Assembly (NCBI GenBank): GCA_947475095.1
Contig: CANJLG010000001.1
Span: 95,777-159,776, forward strand
Reading direction: 5' to 3'
Source of the DNA: Flavobacteriales bacterium
GTDB taxonomy: Bacteria; Bacteroidota; Bacteroidia; Flavobacteriales_D; Crocinitomicaceae
Length of the DNA: 64,000 nt
Shown here piece by piece: positions 37,049-46,009 of this stretch. Both the position numbers and the translations under genes were made by a program. The notes below the pieces were generated by a model. That model worked only from the letters and a program-made list of their open reading frames with translations, did no database searches and was not told the DNA's origin. Within the stretch, counting starts at the first letter, position 1. Every line of letters begins with the position of its first letter.

Positions 37049-38569
37049 TTATCTAACAACAACATTCTTTGTAGTTGTCGCTCCATTTGAAGTAACGGTA
37101 ACGATGTAACTTCCTTTTGCAATATCTTCTGTTGAGAAAGATACCAATTGAGAACCTACTAAGTTTGTAAATGATTTAGAAACAATTGTTCTTCCTTGAA
37201 TGTCAACTAATGAAACTGAAAAATCATTGTTGTTTGCTTCAAAAGAAACATTCACTAAATCAGATGCTGGGTTAGGGAATACATTCAATGCGATTGTTTC
37301 CATTTCATTTATACCTGCAACACCTGTTTTGAATACTTTTTGCTCGCTATCACCAAAGGTTCCTCCAGAAGCTAAAGTCGCTCCAGATGCATCAACAATA
37401 GAGTATGCACCATCTCCATATTGACAGCAAATTCCATCACCGTAAACATCAAGAATCTCAAATGTATAACACGTGTTTGGCGTTAAGTTAGCTTGAACTG
37501 GTGTTTGAACTGTTACACCTGCAGCTGTTAAGTCTGGTCCAAAACCAGTTCCTGAAGCTACCGTTGCTCCTGCAGCATTTTTAATAGTCCATGATGTTTC
37601 AGAACCATATGCATCTGTAGTAAGATTTACTGTTACATACTGATTAGAAGCAACTAAAGCTGTTGAAACGGAAGCATTCACACCATTGTTTGCCACGTTG
37701 GCATCACCTGTTGTAGTAACTGTAACAACCAAAGCGCCTCCCATAAAACTTGCAATTGGTGTACAATTAACCGTTGCAACACCGTAAGTAGCTAAGCTAC
37801 CTGAATATGTTCCAGTGGAAACTGTTGTTCCTCCTTGAGTTACAGTAACTGTTGCAGCAGTTAAAGGGCTCGTACCATTGTTTTGAATCTTCACCATTGG
37901 TGTATAAGCACCTTGGCAATGAACTAAAGACCCAGTATAAGAAAGAGCAGAAACATCAGCAGGGTTTGAAGCTGGAGGAGGGCAAGAAGCAATTGAAGTA
38001 TAGATTGCAGCCGCTGTTGCTTGTCCAATTTCTGAAACTATCCGATTCGGACAAATTTTGTAGATTGTTGGGAAATAAGCAATATTATAGTTGGTGTTTA
38101 TAGGATTTATTGTAGCCGTGATTGGATTCGCCATTGGAAACTGAATTTCTCCAGCGGCATTAGGATTAATCCAATTACCAGGAGTACCTGATCCGTCTAA
38201 CATAGTAGCGTCAGCTGTTGTACCATCACCCTCTACCCAAATAACCATAATGTCATCTGTAGTAGTACTAGAAACACCTGGATAACCAGCTGGTCCGTGT
38301 GCGGCATATGCATCTTCTAATGCGCCTGTTAAATGATAACTCCAACATGGACCACACCACGTTGCTGAAACATCCATAATAACTGTATAGCCAGCATCAA
38401 GATAGTCATACAATTTGTAAGAACCGTTGTTTGTCATACCGGCGGTAGACAACCACGGCTGATAAGCACTAACCGTAAAGTCTGGAGCAACGCTACCAGG
38501 TGCTAATTGAGCAAAAGTCGTAGCAGATGTTGCAGATAACAACAAAGCTGAGAGTAAAAGTTTTTTCAT
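37049..38569 (-). CDS. T9SS-sorted thioredoxin-fold secreted protein
   Basis: A 506-aa protein. The signal peptide MKKLLLSALLLSATSATTFA starts at ATG 38569; the track's start 16 codons upstream lies at or before the promoter. Residues about 22-200 look like a thioredoxin/TlpA-type domain with the redox motif ATWCGPCWSYH. Two beta-rich domains follow, one resembling CARDB or PKD modules and one with CYTFEILDVYGDGICCQYGDG (part quoted), a metal-loop-like segment. The tail VFPNPASDLVNVSFEANN to the end is a type A T9SS sorting domain. A disulfide-active enzyme exported to the cell surface is suggested; the substrate is unknown. Confidence 0.88.
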   Translation of the reverse strand: MKKLLLSALLLSATSATTFAQLAPGSVAPDFTVSAYQPWLSTAGMTNNGSYKLYDYLDAGYTVIMDVSATWCGPCWSYHLTGALEDAYAAHGPAGYPGVSSTTTDDIMVIWVEGDGTTADATMLDGSGTPGNWINPNAAGEIQFPMANPITATINPINTNYNIAYFPTIYKICPNRIVSEIGQATAAAIYTSIASCPPPASNPADVSALSYTGSLVHCQGAYTPMVKIQNNGTSPLTAATVTVTQGGTTVSTGTYSGSLATYGVATVNCTPIASFMGGALVVTVTTTGDANVANNGVNASVSTALVASNQYVTVNLTTDAYGSETSWTIKNAAGATVASGTGFGPDLTAAGVTVQTPVQANLTPNTCYTFEILDVYGDGICCQYGDGAYSIVDASGATLASGGTFGDSEQKVFKTGVAGINEMETIALNVFPNPASDLVNVSFEANNNDFSVSLVDIQGRTIVSKSFTNLVGSQLVSFSTEDIAKGSYIVTVTSNGATTTKNVVVR

Positions 38570-38619
38570 TTTTAATAAGTTTTTAAGTTGATGTAAATTT
38601 AATGTTTTTTTAAACAACT

Positions 38620-38627
38620 CAAAACTA
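38620..38627 (-). promoter_or_regulatory. -7 box of the thioredoxin-fold gene
   Basis: Minus strand TAGTTTTG matches TAnnTTTG about 50 bases upstream of the chosen ATG. It rules out the track start at 38617, which would be at the transcription start. Confidence 0.55.
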
Positions 38628-38689
38628 AAATAAAAAAATATAGGTGTTTATCGGGAAGAATTCGGCTTTTCAGCTCAAAAGTATGCCGA

Positions 38690-39439
38690 TTACTTTTTCT
38701 TGAGTTGCTCTAAGATAAAAAGCTCAATAGCCCCAACCATTGATGGGGCCTTGGGATGAGGCGCTTGAACATCAAGGCGTAAATTGTGCTTGTTAACGGC
38801 CATTGCGGTGGTTGGTCCAAATGCAGCTATAGCGGTGTTATTTTGCTTAAAGTCCGGGAAATTAACAAAAAGTGACTCAATTCCTCCGGGACTGAAAAAC
38901 ACCAATAAGTCATAATATACATTTTCTAAATCTGAAAGATCTGCCGCAACTGTTCTATATAAAATAGTTTTAAAAAACTGCATTTTGTGCTGCTCAAGTG
39001 TTTGAGGAATATTATCCCTCAAAATATCGGTGCAGGGCAGTAAAAACTTTTCTGTCTTATGCTTTGCCATTACATCTACGAGATCCTCAATGGTTTGTTT
39101 TCCGAAGAAAATTTTGCGCTTTCTGAAAGCAACATATTTTTGTAAATAAAGTGCCACTGCTTCAGAAATACAAAAATATTTCATTGATTCTGGTACCTCA
39201 AATCTAGATTCTTCTGCAATTCTAAAGAAGTGGTCTACCGCTACTTTAGAGGTGATTATTATCGCCGTGAATTCATTTAAGTTTATTTTTTGTGAGCGAA
39301 ATTCCTTTACAGAAACTCCTTCCACCTTAATAAAAGGGCGAAAATCAATCTTGATTTTGTATTTAGCCGCCAACTCGAAATAGGGTGATTTATCACCTTC
39401 GGGTTGAGGTTGAGACACTAATATTGTTTTTATTGCCAA
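38690..39439 (-). CDS. hemD: Uroporphyrinogen-III synthase, TTG start
   Basis: A 249-aa cytosolic enzyme that closes the tetrapyrrole ring in heme biosynthesis. The family is divergent; support comes from TILVSQPQPEGDKSPYFELA, the IIITSKVAVDHFFRI block, and LLVFFSPGGIESLFVNFPDF (part), which matches the conserved S-P-x-G segment near the C-terminus. The start is TTG 39439, since no ATG precedes the conserved first strand. It lies 20 bases after the DUF4271-like gene, a pairing usual in Bacteroidota. Confidence 0.87.
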   Translation of the reverse strand: MAIKTILVSQPQPEGDKSPYFELAAKYKIKIDFRPFIKVEGVSVKEFRSQKINLNEFTAIIITSKVAVDHFFRIAEESRFEVPESMKYFCISEAVALYLQKYVAFRKRKIFFGKQTIEDLVDVMAKHKTEKFLLPCTDILRDNIPQTLEQHKMQFFKTILYRTVAADLSDLENVYYDLLVFFSPGGIESLFVNFPDFKQNNTAIAAFGPTTAMAVNKHNLRLDVQAPHPKAPSMVGAIELFILEQLKKK

Positions 39440-39459
39440 GTCTTAAAATTTAAAGGTCG

Positions 39460-40134
39460 CTACTTAACAAATGCAGACAAACTATCACCGTAAAAAACAA
39501 AAATTGCTACTAATGGTAAAATTTCTACGAGGCAAAAGTACATAAAAATGTAATACCATGGAATAGTCATAGCAAGAGCGGCTATGACCCCTTTAAAAAT
39601 CCTATTAAGATTCATCAAAAGAAACCCTGTGAAAATAACCGCTACGGAGATATTGCTTAAGGATTGATTTAATGAAAAAACAATCGCTGCAAACAAGAAA
39701 AACAAGCCTCCTAAAGAGATGGAAAATCTTAAATGCTGCTTCAATTGTCTTATGATAGGGTGTTTGCCAACTAAAGCAAAGATAATCCATTGTCCAGCGT
39801 TCCAATAAATTAAAAAAGCTAAGGGAACTAAGGCCAAAATTGGATGGGCATTAACAGACGGGAATATCTGTTCTAGAACAAAAGTAAGTGCCAAAGACGC
39901 TCCAACCACAAAGTTTAAGGTTAAAAGCCAAAATATTGCCGGCCCCATGCGCTCGCTTTCACTATTAAAAGAATCTTCTTTTTGAAGTGATACAAAACCA
40001 ATTAAAACTAAGCGAATTAAATTGTCCTGGCGGACATACGCAACAGCTAAAAGAAGTAATGAAAAAGTACAAGCAAAGAGCCATTCATAAGAAAGCTGTG
40101 TTTCACGAAGATGCAATGCTAACGATTGGTCCAT
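39460..40134 (-). CDS. DUF4271-like integral membrane protein
   Basis: A 224-aa membrane protein with about six hydrophobic segments. It resembles DUF4271 proteins, which in Bacteroidota sit next to hemD. Function unknown; the conserved pairing hints at a role near heme metabolism (inference). The track begins at TTG 40161, but that codon is the end of a TAATTTTG promoter box, so I use ATG 40134 (MDQSLALHLRETQ). Confidence 0.82.
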   Translation of the reverse strand: MDQSLALHLRETQLSYEWLFACTFSLLLLAVAYVRQDNLIRLVLIGFVSLQKEDSFNSESERMGPAIFWLLTLNFVVGASLALTFVLEQIFPSVNAHPILALVPLAFLIYWNAGQWIIFALVGKHPIIRQLKQHLRFSISLGGLFFLFAAIVFSLNQSLSNISVAVIFTGFLLMNLNRIFKGVIAALAMTIPWYYIFMYFCLVEILPLVAIFVFYGDSLSAFVK

Positions 40135-40158
40135 TAAAAACGAAAGTATAATTAATTG

Positions 40159-40166
40159 CAAAATTA
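40159..40166 (-). promoter_or_regulatory. -7 box of the DUF4271/hemD unit
   Basis: Minus strand TAATTTTG matches TAnnTTTG, 24 bases before ATG 40134. Its last three bases are the TTG that the ORF track took as a start codon. Confidence 0.55.
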
Positions 40167-40203
40167 AATAGAAACTACTTTAAAATAAATTTTATTTATT
40201 GAT

Positions 40204-40211
40204 TACTTTTG
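40204..40211 (+). promoter_or_regulatory. -7 box of the acyl-CoA dehydrogenase gene
   Basis: TACTTTTG matches TAnnTTTG and ends 18 bases before ATG 40230. Its last three bases are the TTG used as a start in the ORF track. Confidence 0.55.
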
Positions 40212-40229
40212 TACTCTAAAATTCATGGT

Positions 40230-41420
40230 ATGAAAACAGACCAATTTAAGCACCCAGATTACTATCTCTTAGACGACTTATTATCCGATGAACAAAAGTT
40301 AATTCGAGATACCGCAAGAGAATGGGTTAAAAAAGAAGTTTCTCCGATAATAGAAGAGCATTACGAAAAAGCAACTTTCCCAATGCATCTTTTGTCAGGC
40401 CTTGGTGAAATTGGTGCTTTTGGACCTTATATCCCTGTTGAATATGGTGGGGCTGGACTTGATCATATTTCATACGGAATCATTATGCAAGAATTGGAAC
40501 GTTGCGATTCAGGCTTGCGTTCAACAGCTTCTGTTCAATCTTCATTAGTGATGTACCCTATTTGGAAATATGGTTCTGAAGAGCAGAAATTACGGTTTTT
40601 GCCCAAACTTGCTACAGGTGAAATGATGGGTTGTTTTGGTTTAACAGAACCAGACTTTGGTTCGAATCCTGGCGGAATGCTTTCTAATTTTAAGGAAGAT
40701 GGAGACCATGTTATCCTAAATGGTGCTAAAATGTGGATCTCCAATGCGCCATTTGCACACATTGCAGTTGTTTGGGCGAAAGATGAGTCTGGAAGAATAC
40801 ACGGATTAATCGTTGAGCGAGGAATGGAAGGTTTTTCTACGCCAGAAATGCATGGAAAACTATCTTTAAGAGCATCATCCACAGGTGAATTAATTTTTGA
40901 AAATGTTAGGGTTCCTAAAAGCAATATCTTGCCAAATCGTTCTGGTTTAGGGGCTCCTTTGAGCTGTCTTGACTCTGCGCGTTTTGGTATTGCATGGGGT
41001 GCCTTGGGCGCTGCCATGGATTGCTACGATCAAGCTGTTCGTTATTCAAAAGAAAGGATTCAATTTGGGGTTCCAATTGGATCGTTTCAGTTAGTTCAGA
41101 AAAAACTTGCTGAAATGTTAACAGAAATAACCAAAGCACAACTATTGACTTTTAGACTTGGTCAATTGCGAAATGAAGGAAAAGCGACTACCGGTCAGAT
41201 TTCAATGGCAAAGAGGAATAATGTAGAAATCGCCTTAGATATTGCACGTGAAGCAAGACAAATTCACGGTGGAATGGGCATAACAAGTGAGTATTCAATG
41301 ATGCGGCACATGGCCAATCTAGAATCCGTTCTCACCTATGAAGGCACTCATGATATACACTTACTTATAACGGGTATGGACATCACGGGCATTCCTTCAT
41401 TTACGAGAGAGTTGCCGTAA
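40230..41420 (+). CDS. Acyl-CoA dehydrogenase, probably glutaryl-CoA dehydrogenase
   Basis: A 396-aa FAD enzyme. Glutaryl-CoA dehydrogenase oxidises and decarboxylates glutaryl-CoA to crotonyl-CoA in lysine and tryptophan breakdown. Blocks fit that subgroup: DEQKLIRDTAREWVKKEVSP, GCFGLTEPDFGSNPGGM (usually a G-S-D-P version), and YEGTHDIHLLITGMDITGI, which holds the catalytic glutamate. The track start (TTG 40209) is part of the promoter box, so I use ATG 40230. Other acyl-CoA dehydrogenases are possible, but the pattern favours the glutaryl type. Convergent with the TPR gene at 41433. Confidence 0.88.
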   Translation: MKTDQFKHPDYYLLDDLLSDEQKLIRDTAREWVKKEVSPIIEEHYEKATFPMHLLSGLGEIGAFGPYIPVEYGGAGLDHISYGIIMQELERCDSGLRSTASVQSSLVMYPIWKYGSEEQKLRFLPKLATGEMMGCFGLTEPDFGSNPGGMLSNFKEDGDHVILNGAKMWISNAPFAHIAVVWAKDESGRIHGLIVERGMEGFSTPEMHGKLSLRASSTGELIFENVRVPKSNILPNRSGLGAPLSCLDSARFGIAWGALGAAMDCYDQAVRYSKERIQFGVPIGSFQLVQKKLAEMLTEITKAQLLTFRLGQLRNEGKATTGQISMAKRNNVEIALDIAREARQIHGGMGITSEYSMMRHMANLESVLTYEGTHDIHLLITGMDITGIPSFTRELP

Positions 41421-41432
41421 ACAAAACGTGGA

Positions 41433-43256
41433 TTAGTCCGAAAGCACTTTGTCTCCTCGTAATTCGCGCACCTTTTTTCGTGACTCATCCGAATAAAGAC
41501 TATTAGAGTAGTTGAATAAAATGTCTTTGTAATACATCAGCGCTTTTTCTTTGTCTTTAAAATATAAGTCGTTGATTTTAGCGAGCCTATACATGGCATC
41601 ATCACCTAATATATCTGTAGGATATTTACTTATTATTTTTTCATAATATACACACGCTTCCGTCCATTTTTTTTGCCGTTCCATCGCTTGACCTTTCTTA
41701 AAAAGAATCTCATCATTGAGTGAATGGAAAGGATAATTTAATTGAATGCTGTCAAATAGATAAAAGGCGCTATCTAATTGATTTTGCTCGATAAACAATT
41801 CGGCAGTGGCATACCACATCATGGCTTGATAATTACTATCTAATCCGAAATTATCTGTAATCGCAACGGATAGCTGAAGGGCATCATTTGCGATTAATTT
41901 AGAGGTTGATTCTTTTAGCACATTTAATTGAGACTGCGCATAATCAAATTCCCCATCAAAGTAAAAAACGCGCGCATTCTTATATTTTGCTTCATTACCA
42001 ATTACATCAAACTTAAAGTCGCTATCAATTTGCATGTAAAGAATGGATGCATCCCAAATTCTACCTGACAATACATAAACATCTGCCAATAACATTTTCA
42101 CGAACGCTCTATAAAGATCCGAAAGCCCTGGGGTATTGGTATATTGCTCCAAGATTTCTATTGCTTGCGCTTTCTTTCCGGCATAAAAAGCCATTATCTT
42201 AGTATATTCTAATACAGCGTTAATGGACTTTCTTGGGTTGGCCACCCTGTCAATTACCGTCTTATATTCTTTTAGAGTTGTTTCTAATTCCTCATTACTA
42301 TAAACTCTGTATTGAGTAAGTTCAATATACCGAGTATTTAAAAGGGCGCTTTCTGCTTCATAATAATAGGGGGACTCAATGCCTAAATTGATAACATATT
42401 GAAAGCATTTTCTTGCCACTTCAAAGCTTTCATTCTCCACACATGTTTTTCCTAAATCCAAGACCCTTCCGCCCATGCTTTGAACTTGCTTATCCAATGC
42501 CACAACCTGAATAAAGGCTGCGTTAAAATTTTTGCTTTGTAAAAATAACCAGATCAACATCTCATTAAAAACAAGATGGCTATTTGGCTTTTGAATTTTT
42601 TCCAAAAAAGCTGTTTTAACCATGGTTAAATCGCTTGCATTTTCAGCAAAATCAAATCGCGCACTCAAAGATAGCTGAACTCCCTCTTGATACTCCGGGT
42701 ATTTATCTAACAAGTCGAGGTAGGATTCGATTAGTTTTTTGTTGTCACCTAATGCGCCATATAATTCAGCATAGAGTAATTGAAAAGGGTATCCTGGCAT
42801 TAATTTACTCGCTTTCACTAATATATCTTTTGCTACATCCGTCTTGTTTTCTTTAAGGAATATGCGAAAAACTTCTGTTACACTCGACGGGTTTTTCGTT
42901 GCTTGCTCAATTACTTCATTGAATACTTTCTTTGCTTTGCTGGCTTCATCATTGAGCTCATAAAAACTACCCAGCTGTAATTGAAGCGATAGGTCTTTCT
43001 GGTTTAGCGAAATTTGCTTTTTAATTGTTTTCTCAGCCTTTTTTATATCCTTCGTTTGAAGAAGACAATCAACATATCGATTAAAAATTAGTTTGCTTTG
43101 ATTATTATCGTATATTTTTTCATAATAGGTAAGCGCTTTATCAAACTCTCCGTTTTCATAATAATATTGTGCTAATTTAGAATCTGAATCAGTTTGTGCA
43201 ACAATAGACAAACTAAAACTCAGCAAGGACAAAGAAAGCAGGGTTTTACTAATCAT
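41433..43256 (-). CDS. Exported TPR protein
   Basis: A 607-aa protein with a signal peptide (ending near SIVAQ) and TPR-type repeats, clearest at the N-terminus (AQYYYENGEFDKALTYYEKI) and C-terminus (ACVYYEKIISKYPTDILGDD, EKALMYYKDILFNYSNSLYS). The C-terminal pattern resembles the repeats of outer-membrane assembly or peptidoglycan-associated TPR proteins such as BamD or YbgF, but no further assignment is safe. It overlaps the coiled-coil lipoprotein gene upstream by eight bases, so the two are probably co-translated. Confidence 0.82.
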   Translation of the reverse strand: MISKTLLSLSLLSFSLSIVAQTDSDSKLAQYYYENGEFDKALTYYEKIYDNNQSKLIFNRYVDCLLQTKDIKKAEKTIKKQISLNQKDLSLQLQLGSFYELNDEASKAKKVFNEVIEQATKNPSSVTEVFRIFLKENKTDVAKDILVKASKLMPGYPFQLLYAELYGALGDNKKLIESYLDLLDKYPEYQEGVQLSLSARFDFAENASDLTMVKTAFLEKIQKPNSHLVFNEMLIWLFLQSKNFNAAFIQVVALDKQVQSMGGRVLDLGKTCVENESFEVARKCFQYVINLGIESPYYYEAESALLNTRYIELTQYRVYSNEELETTLKEYKTVIDRVANPRKSINAVLEYTKIMAFYAGKKAQAIEILEQYTNTPGLSDLYRAFVKMLLADVYVLSGRIWDASILYMQIDSDFKFDVIGNEAKYKNARVFYFDGEFDYAQSQLNVLKESTSKLIANDALQLSVAITDNFGLDSNYQAMMWYATAELFIEQNQLDSAFYLFDSIQLNYPFHSLNDEILFKKGQAMERQKKWTEACVYYEKIISKYPTDILGDDAMYRLAKINDLYFKDKEKALMYYKDILFNYSNSLYSDESRKKVRELRGDKVLSD

Positions 43257-43794
43257 TAGTCGAATTTATCAATGTCATTGACAATGAATCCAGTTCTTTA
43301 TGAAGACGCCTAAATGCTTCCATTGCTTCGGATTTACTTCCTTTATAAGAAATTAGGAGCGTGTTCAATTGCTTGATTTTAGTTGATTCGAAGGTAATGT
43401 GCTGATCATACAAATTCCTTTCCCCTTCTCCATTTTGAATATCCAACTTTAAATTTTTTAGCGCTTCTTTTTCTTCGATTACGCCCATTTTGAGTTGTTC
43501 AAACGATTTGCCAATGGGGCCCAAAGACCTTCTCATTCGCTTATAATCGTCCATTTTTTTTCCAAAGGCCATATTAATAGTGTCTAAATAAAGATTGTTT
43601 TTAATCCTTATTTCTACTGAATTAATTGCCGAGCGTAATCCCGATAGCGTATCAATTTTATTCGCCATTAGATCTTGCTCTAATTTACCAAGTTCCTTTT
43701 CGAGTTTATTTACCTTATTTATTTGCTCCTTTTTACTGAAATCAGAGCAAGATATAGTAATAATGATCAAAAATAAAAGGTTCCTTAATTTCAT
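43249..43794 (-). CDS. Coiled-coil lipoprotein of unknown function
   Basis: A 181-aa lipoprotein with lipobox ITISC (MKLRNLLFLIIITISCSD) followed by charged helical heptads (INKVNKLEKELGKLEQDLMA and later VIEEKEALKNLKLDI). It has no recognised domain. It lies 10 bases after serS and its end overlaps the TPR gene by eight bases. A structural or scaffold partner of that TPR protein in the periplasm is possible (inference). Confidence 0.75.
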   Translation of the reverse strand: MKLRNLLFLIIITISCSDFSKKEQINKVNKLEKELGKLEQDLMANKIDTLSGLRSAINSVEIRIKNNLYLDTINMAFGKKMDDYKRMRRSLGPIGKSFEQLKMGVIEEKEALKNLKLDIQNGEGERNLYDQHITFESTKIKQLNTLLISYKGSKSEAMEAFRRLHKELDSLSMTLINSTND

Positions 43795-43804
43795 GTTTTT
43801 GGGT

Positions 43805-45076
43805 TTATGTTATCCGATCGAATCCTGTGTAAGCTTGAAGAACCTTAGGAATAGTTATTCCGTCTGGCGTTTGATTATTCTCTAAAATTGCCGCTAGAAT
43901 TCGCGGAAGCGCAAGTGCAGAACCATTCAGTGTATGGCACAATTGTGATTTTTTCTGAGCATCTTTAAAACGCAATTTTAAACGATTGGATTGAAAGGTG
44001 TCAAACCTAGAAACAGAACTAACCTCCAACCATTTTTCTTGTGCTGCCGAAAAAACTTCAAAATCAAATGTCATGGCGGAAGCATGCCCCATATCTCCAC
44101 CGCAAAGTCTCAGGATACGAAAAGGTAACTCCAATTTGATTAGTAAATCCCTAACGTGAGAAACCATTTCATTTAATGCCTTTTCTGAATTTTTAGGATG
44201 TTCAATTCTAACGATTTCAACCTTATCAAATTGATGCAGTCTGTTTAAGCCCCTCACATCCTTTCCGTAAGATCCCGCCTCCCTTCTAAAACAAGGCGTG
44301 TATCCGGTAAGTTTGATAGAAAAGTCTTCATTTGGCAAAAGAACATCACGATAAATATTGGTTAGCGGAACCTCTGCTGTTGGTATTAAATACAACTCAT
44401 CTTCAGGTGCATAATACATTTGACCTTCTTTATCGGGAAGTTGACCCGTTCCTATTCCACTGGCCTCGTTAACTAAAAGAGGTGCGATGAACTCTTCATA
44501 ACCAGCTTTATCGGCCTCGTCAAGAAAAAATGCAATCAATGCTCGCTGTAATTTTGCCCCTTTCCCACGATAAAAAGGAAAGCCCGCTCCAGTAACCTTT
44601 ACACCTAATTCAAAATCAATAAGTTGATGTTTCTTGGCTAGATCCCAGTGAGGAATAGCGGTAAAAGAGAAGGTGGGTAACTCCCCTTGTGATTCGATTA
44701 ACTGATTATCTTCAGGCAGCCGCCCTTGAATAACATCTACGTGTGGAACGTTTGGCAAGGAATAGAGTATCGTTGTGATTTTCGAATCGAGTTCATCAAC
44801 ATGGGTTTTTAAAGCCGCTTCTTGTACCTTTAATTCCTGTGTTTCATTTTTTAATTGTTGTGCCTCTTGCGCTTGATTATTTTTAAAACAATCTCCTATT
44901 TTGCGCGATAATTGATTTAATTCTGCGGAAATGTTTTCGAGTTGCGTTTTATTTTCGCGCCAAAGCGCATCCATTTCCAATAGTTCATTAATGGTATTTG
45001 TGGCATTAATGTTCCGTTTAGAAAGGCCGTCAAGGACCTCTTCTTTATGTGATCGTAGTCGCTGAATCTCTAACAT
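43805..45076 (-). CDS. serS: Serine--tRNA ligase
   Basis: A 423-aa class II aminoacyl-tRNA synthetase. The N-terminal coiled-coil arm (about residues 30-100) binds the tRNA long variable arm. Motif 2 is PCFRREAGSYGKDVRGLNRL and motif 3 is TLNGSALALPRILAAILEN. Length is normal. A TAAATTTG promoter lies 19 bases upstream. Confidence 0.96.
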   Translation of the reverse strand: MLEIQRLRSHKEEVLDGLSKRNINATNTINELLEMDALWRENKTQLENISAELNQLSRKIGDCFKNNQAQEAQQLKNETQELKVQEAALKTHVDELDSKITTILYSLPNVPHVDVIQGRLPEDNQLIESQGELPTFSFTAIPHWDLAKKHQLIDFELGVKVTGAGFPFYRGKGAKLQRALIAFFLDEADKAGYEEFIAPLLVNEASGIGTGQLPDKEGQMYYAPEDELYLIPTAEVPLTNIYRDVLLPNEDFSIKLTGYTPCFRREAGSYGKDVRGLNRLHQFDKVEIVRIEHPKNSEKALNEMVSHVRDLLIKLELPFRILRLCGGDMGHASAMTFDFEVFSAAQEKWLEVSSVSRFDTFQSNRLKLRFKDAQKKSQLCHTLNGSALALPRILAAILENNQTPDGITIPKVLQAYTGFDRIT

Positions 45077-45095
45077 AAGTCAGTTGTAATTTGGA

Positions 45096-45128
45096 CAAAT
45101 TTAATCAATTGGCAGCGATATTATTCAA
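45096..45128 (-). promoter_or_regulatory. serS promoter
   Basis: On the minus strand TTG (45126-45128), 22 bases, and TAAATTTG (45096-45103) fit the Bacteroidota pattern at the long end of the spacer range. Confidence 0.5.
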
Positions 45129-45166
45129 AAAAGGGGAAACGATTTTTTAAAAGATAAACGAGGACA

Positions 45167-46009
45167 TCAGCTAAAAACAGAAAGGTTCACTCCATCAAAA
45201 GAGGCATAGACAATTTTGGGGTGAGATTCTTGGTAATACATATTTCCTAAAGCATCAACACCAATTGCACCTGCAAAACCATCGAATTCCTTTAACTCCT
45301 GAAATGATTTAGCAAATGAATCCTTAATAGACAAGCCATCTGTTACCCTAGTGACAATTTTTGCTGCTAAGGCGCCACTTACAATATCTTCGCCAACACC
45401 CGTACAACTTATTGCGCAAAAATCATTCGCGTAATTGCCTGCTACTGTTCCAGAATCGGAAATTCTCCCCGGTAGTTCAAAGCCTTTTCCTCCAGTAGAA
45501 GTGGCTGCGGCAAGATGTCCTTTATTATCCAATACAACACAACCAACAGTTCCAATTCCAGCAGACTTGACCCTGTTCTCGTATTCTTTTCGCCGTTCAG
45601 GAATTTCAACATTAACTGTTTCTTTTCCTATATTTTTAGCAAAATTGATTGCGCCTTCTCCACCCAATACTCTATCGTCTACCATTTGAAGAGCCCTTGC
45701 AACATGAATGGGGTTTTGGATTGATTCAATGTTTAATACACCACTAAACTTTTTGGATCGGCCATCCATAAGTGCGGCACTCATTCTGATTTTACCGTCT
45801 TTTTGAAGTTGAGAACCAATTCCTGCATTAAAAAGAGGATGGTCCTCTAATAATTGTACCGCATAAACAACCGTGTCAAGAGCTGTATTCGACAATAAAA
45901 AATGATGTGATTTTTGAACAATCTCCCCTAAAGCATCTTGCTTTAAGCGTTTTGTTTCTTCAGATTGATTGGATTCACTAAAAAATCCACCGTGTATCAT
46001 GATCTTCAT
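45167..46009 (-). CDS. Isoaspartyl peptidase/L-asparaginase, Ntn-hydrolase
   Basis: A 280-aa self-cleaving enzyme that hydrolyses beta-aspartyl dipeptides and asparagine. The nucleophile threonine is Thr154 in SAGIGTVGCVVL; cleavage before it yields alpha and beta subunits. Other blocks are HPLFNAGIGSQL, SAALMDGRSKKFSGVLNI and ATSTGGKGFELPGRISD (part). It lies just downstream of cyanophycinase with a four-base overlap (ATGA), so it probably cleaves the beta-Asp-Arg dipeptides that enzyme releases. The protein is somewhat shorter than the E. coli enzyme (321 aa). Confidence 0.92.
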   Translation of the reverse strand: MKIMIHGGFFSESNQSEETKRLKQDALGEIVQKSHHFLLSNTALDTVVYAVQLLEDHPLFNAGIGSQLQKDGKIRMSAALMDGRSKKFSGVLNIESIQNPIHVARALQMVDDRVLGGEGAINFAKNIGKETVNVEIPERRKEYENRVKSAGIGTVGCVVLDNKGHLAAATSTGGKGFELPGRISDSGTVAGNYANDFCAISCTGVGEDIVSGALAAKIVTRVTDGLSIKDSFAKSFQELKEFDGFAGAIGVDALGNMYYQESHPKIVYASFDGVNLSVFS

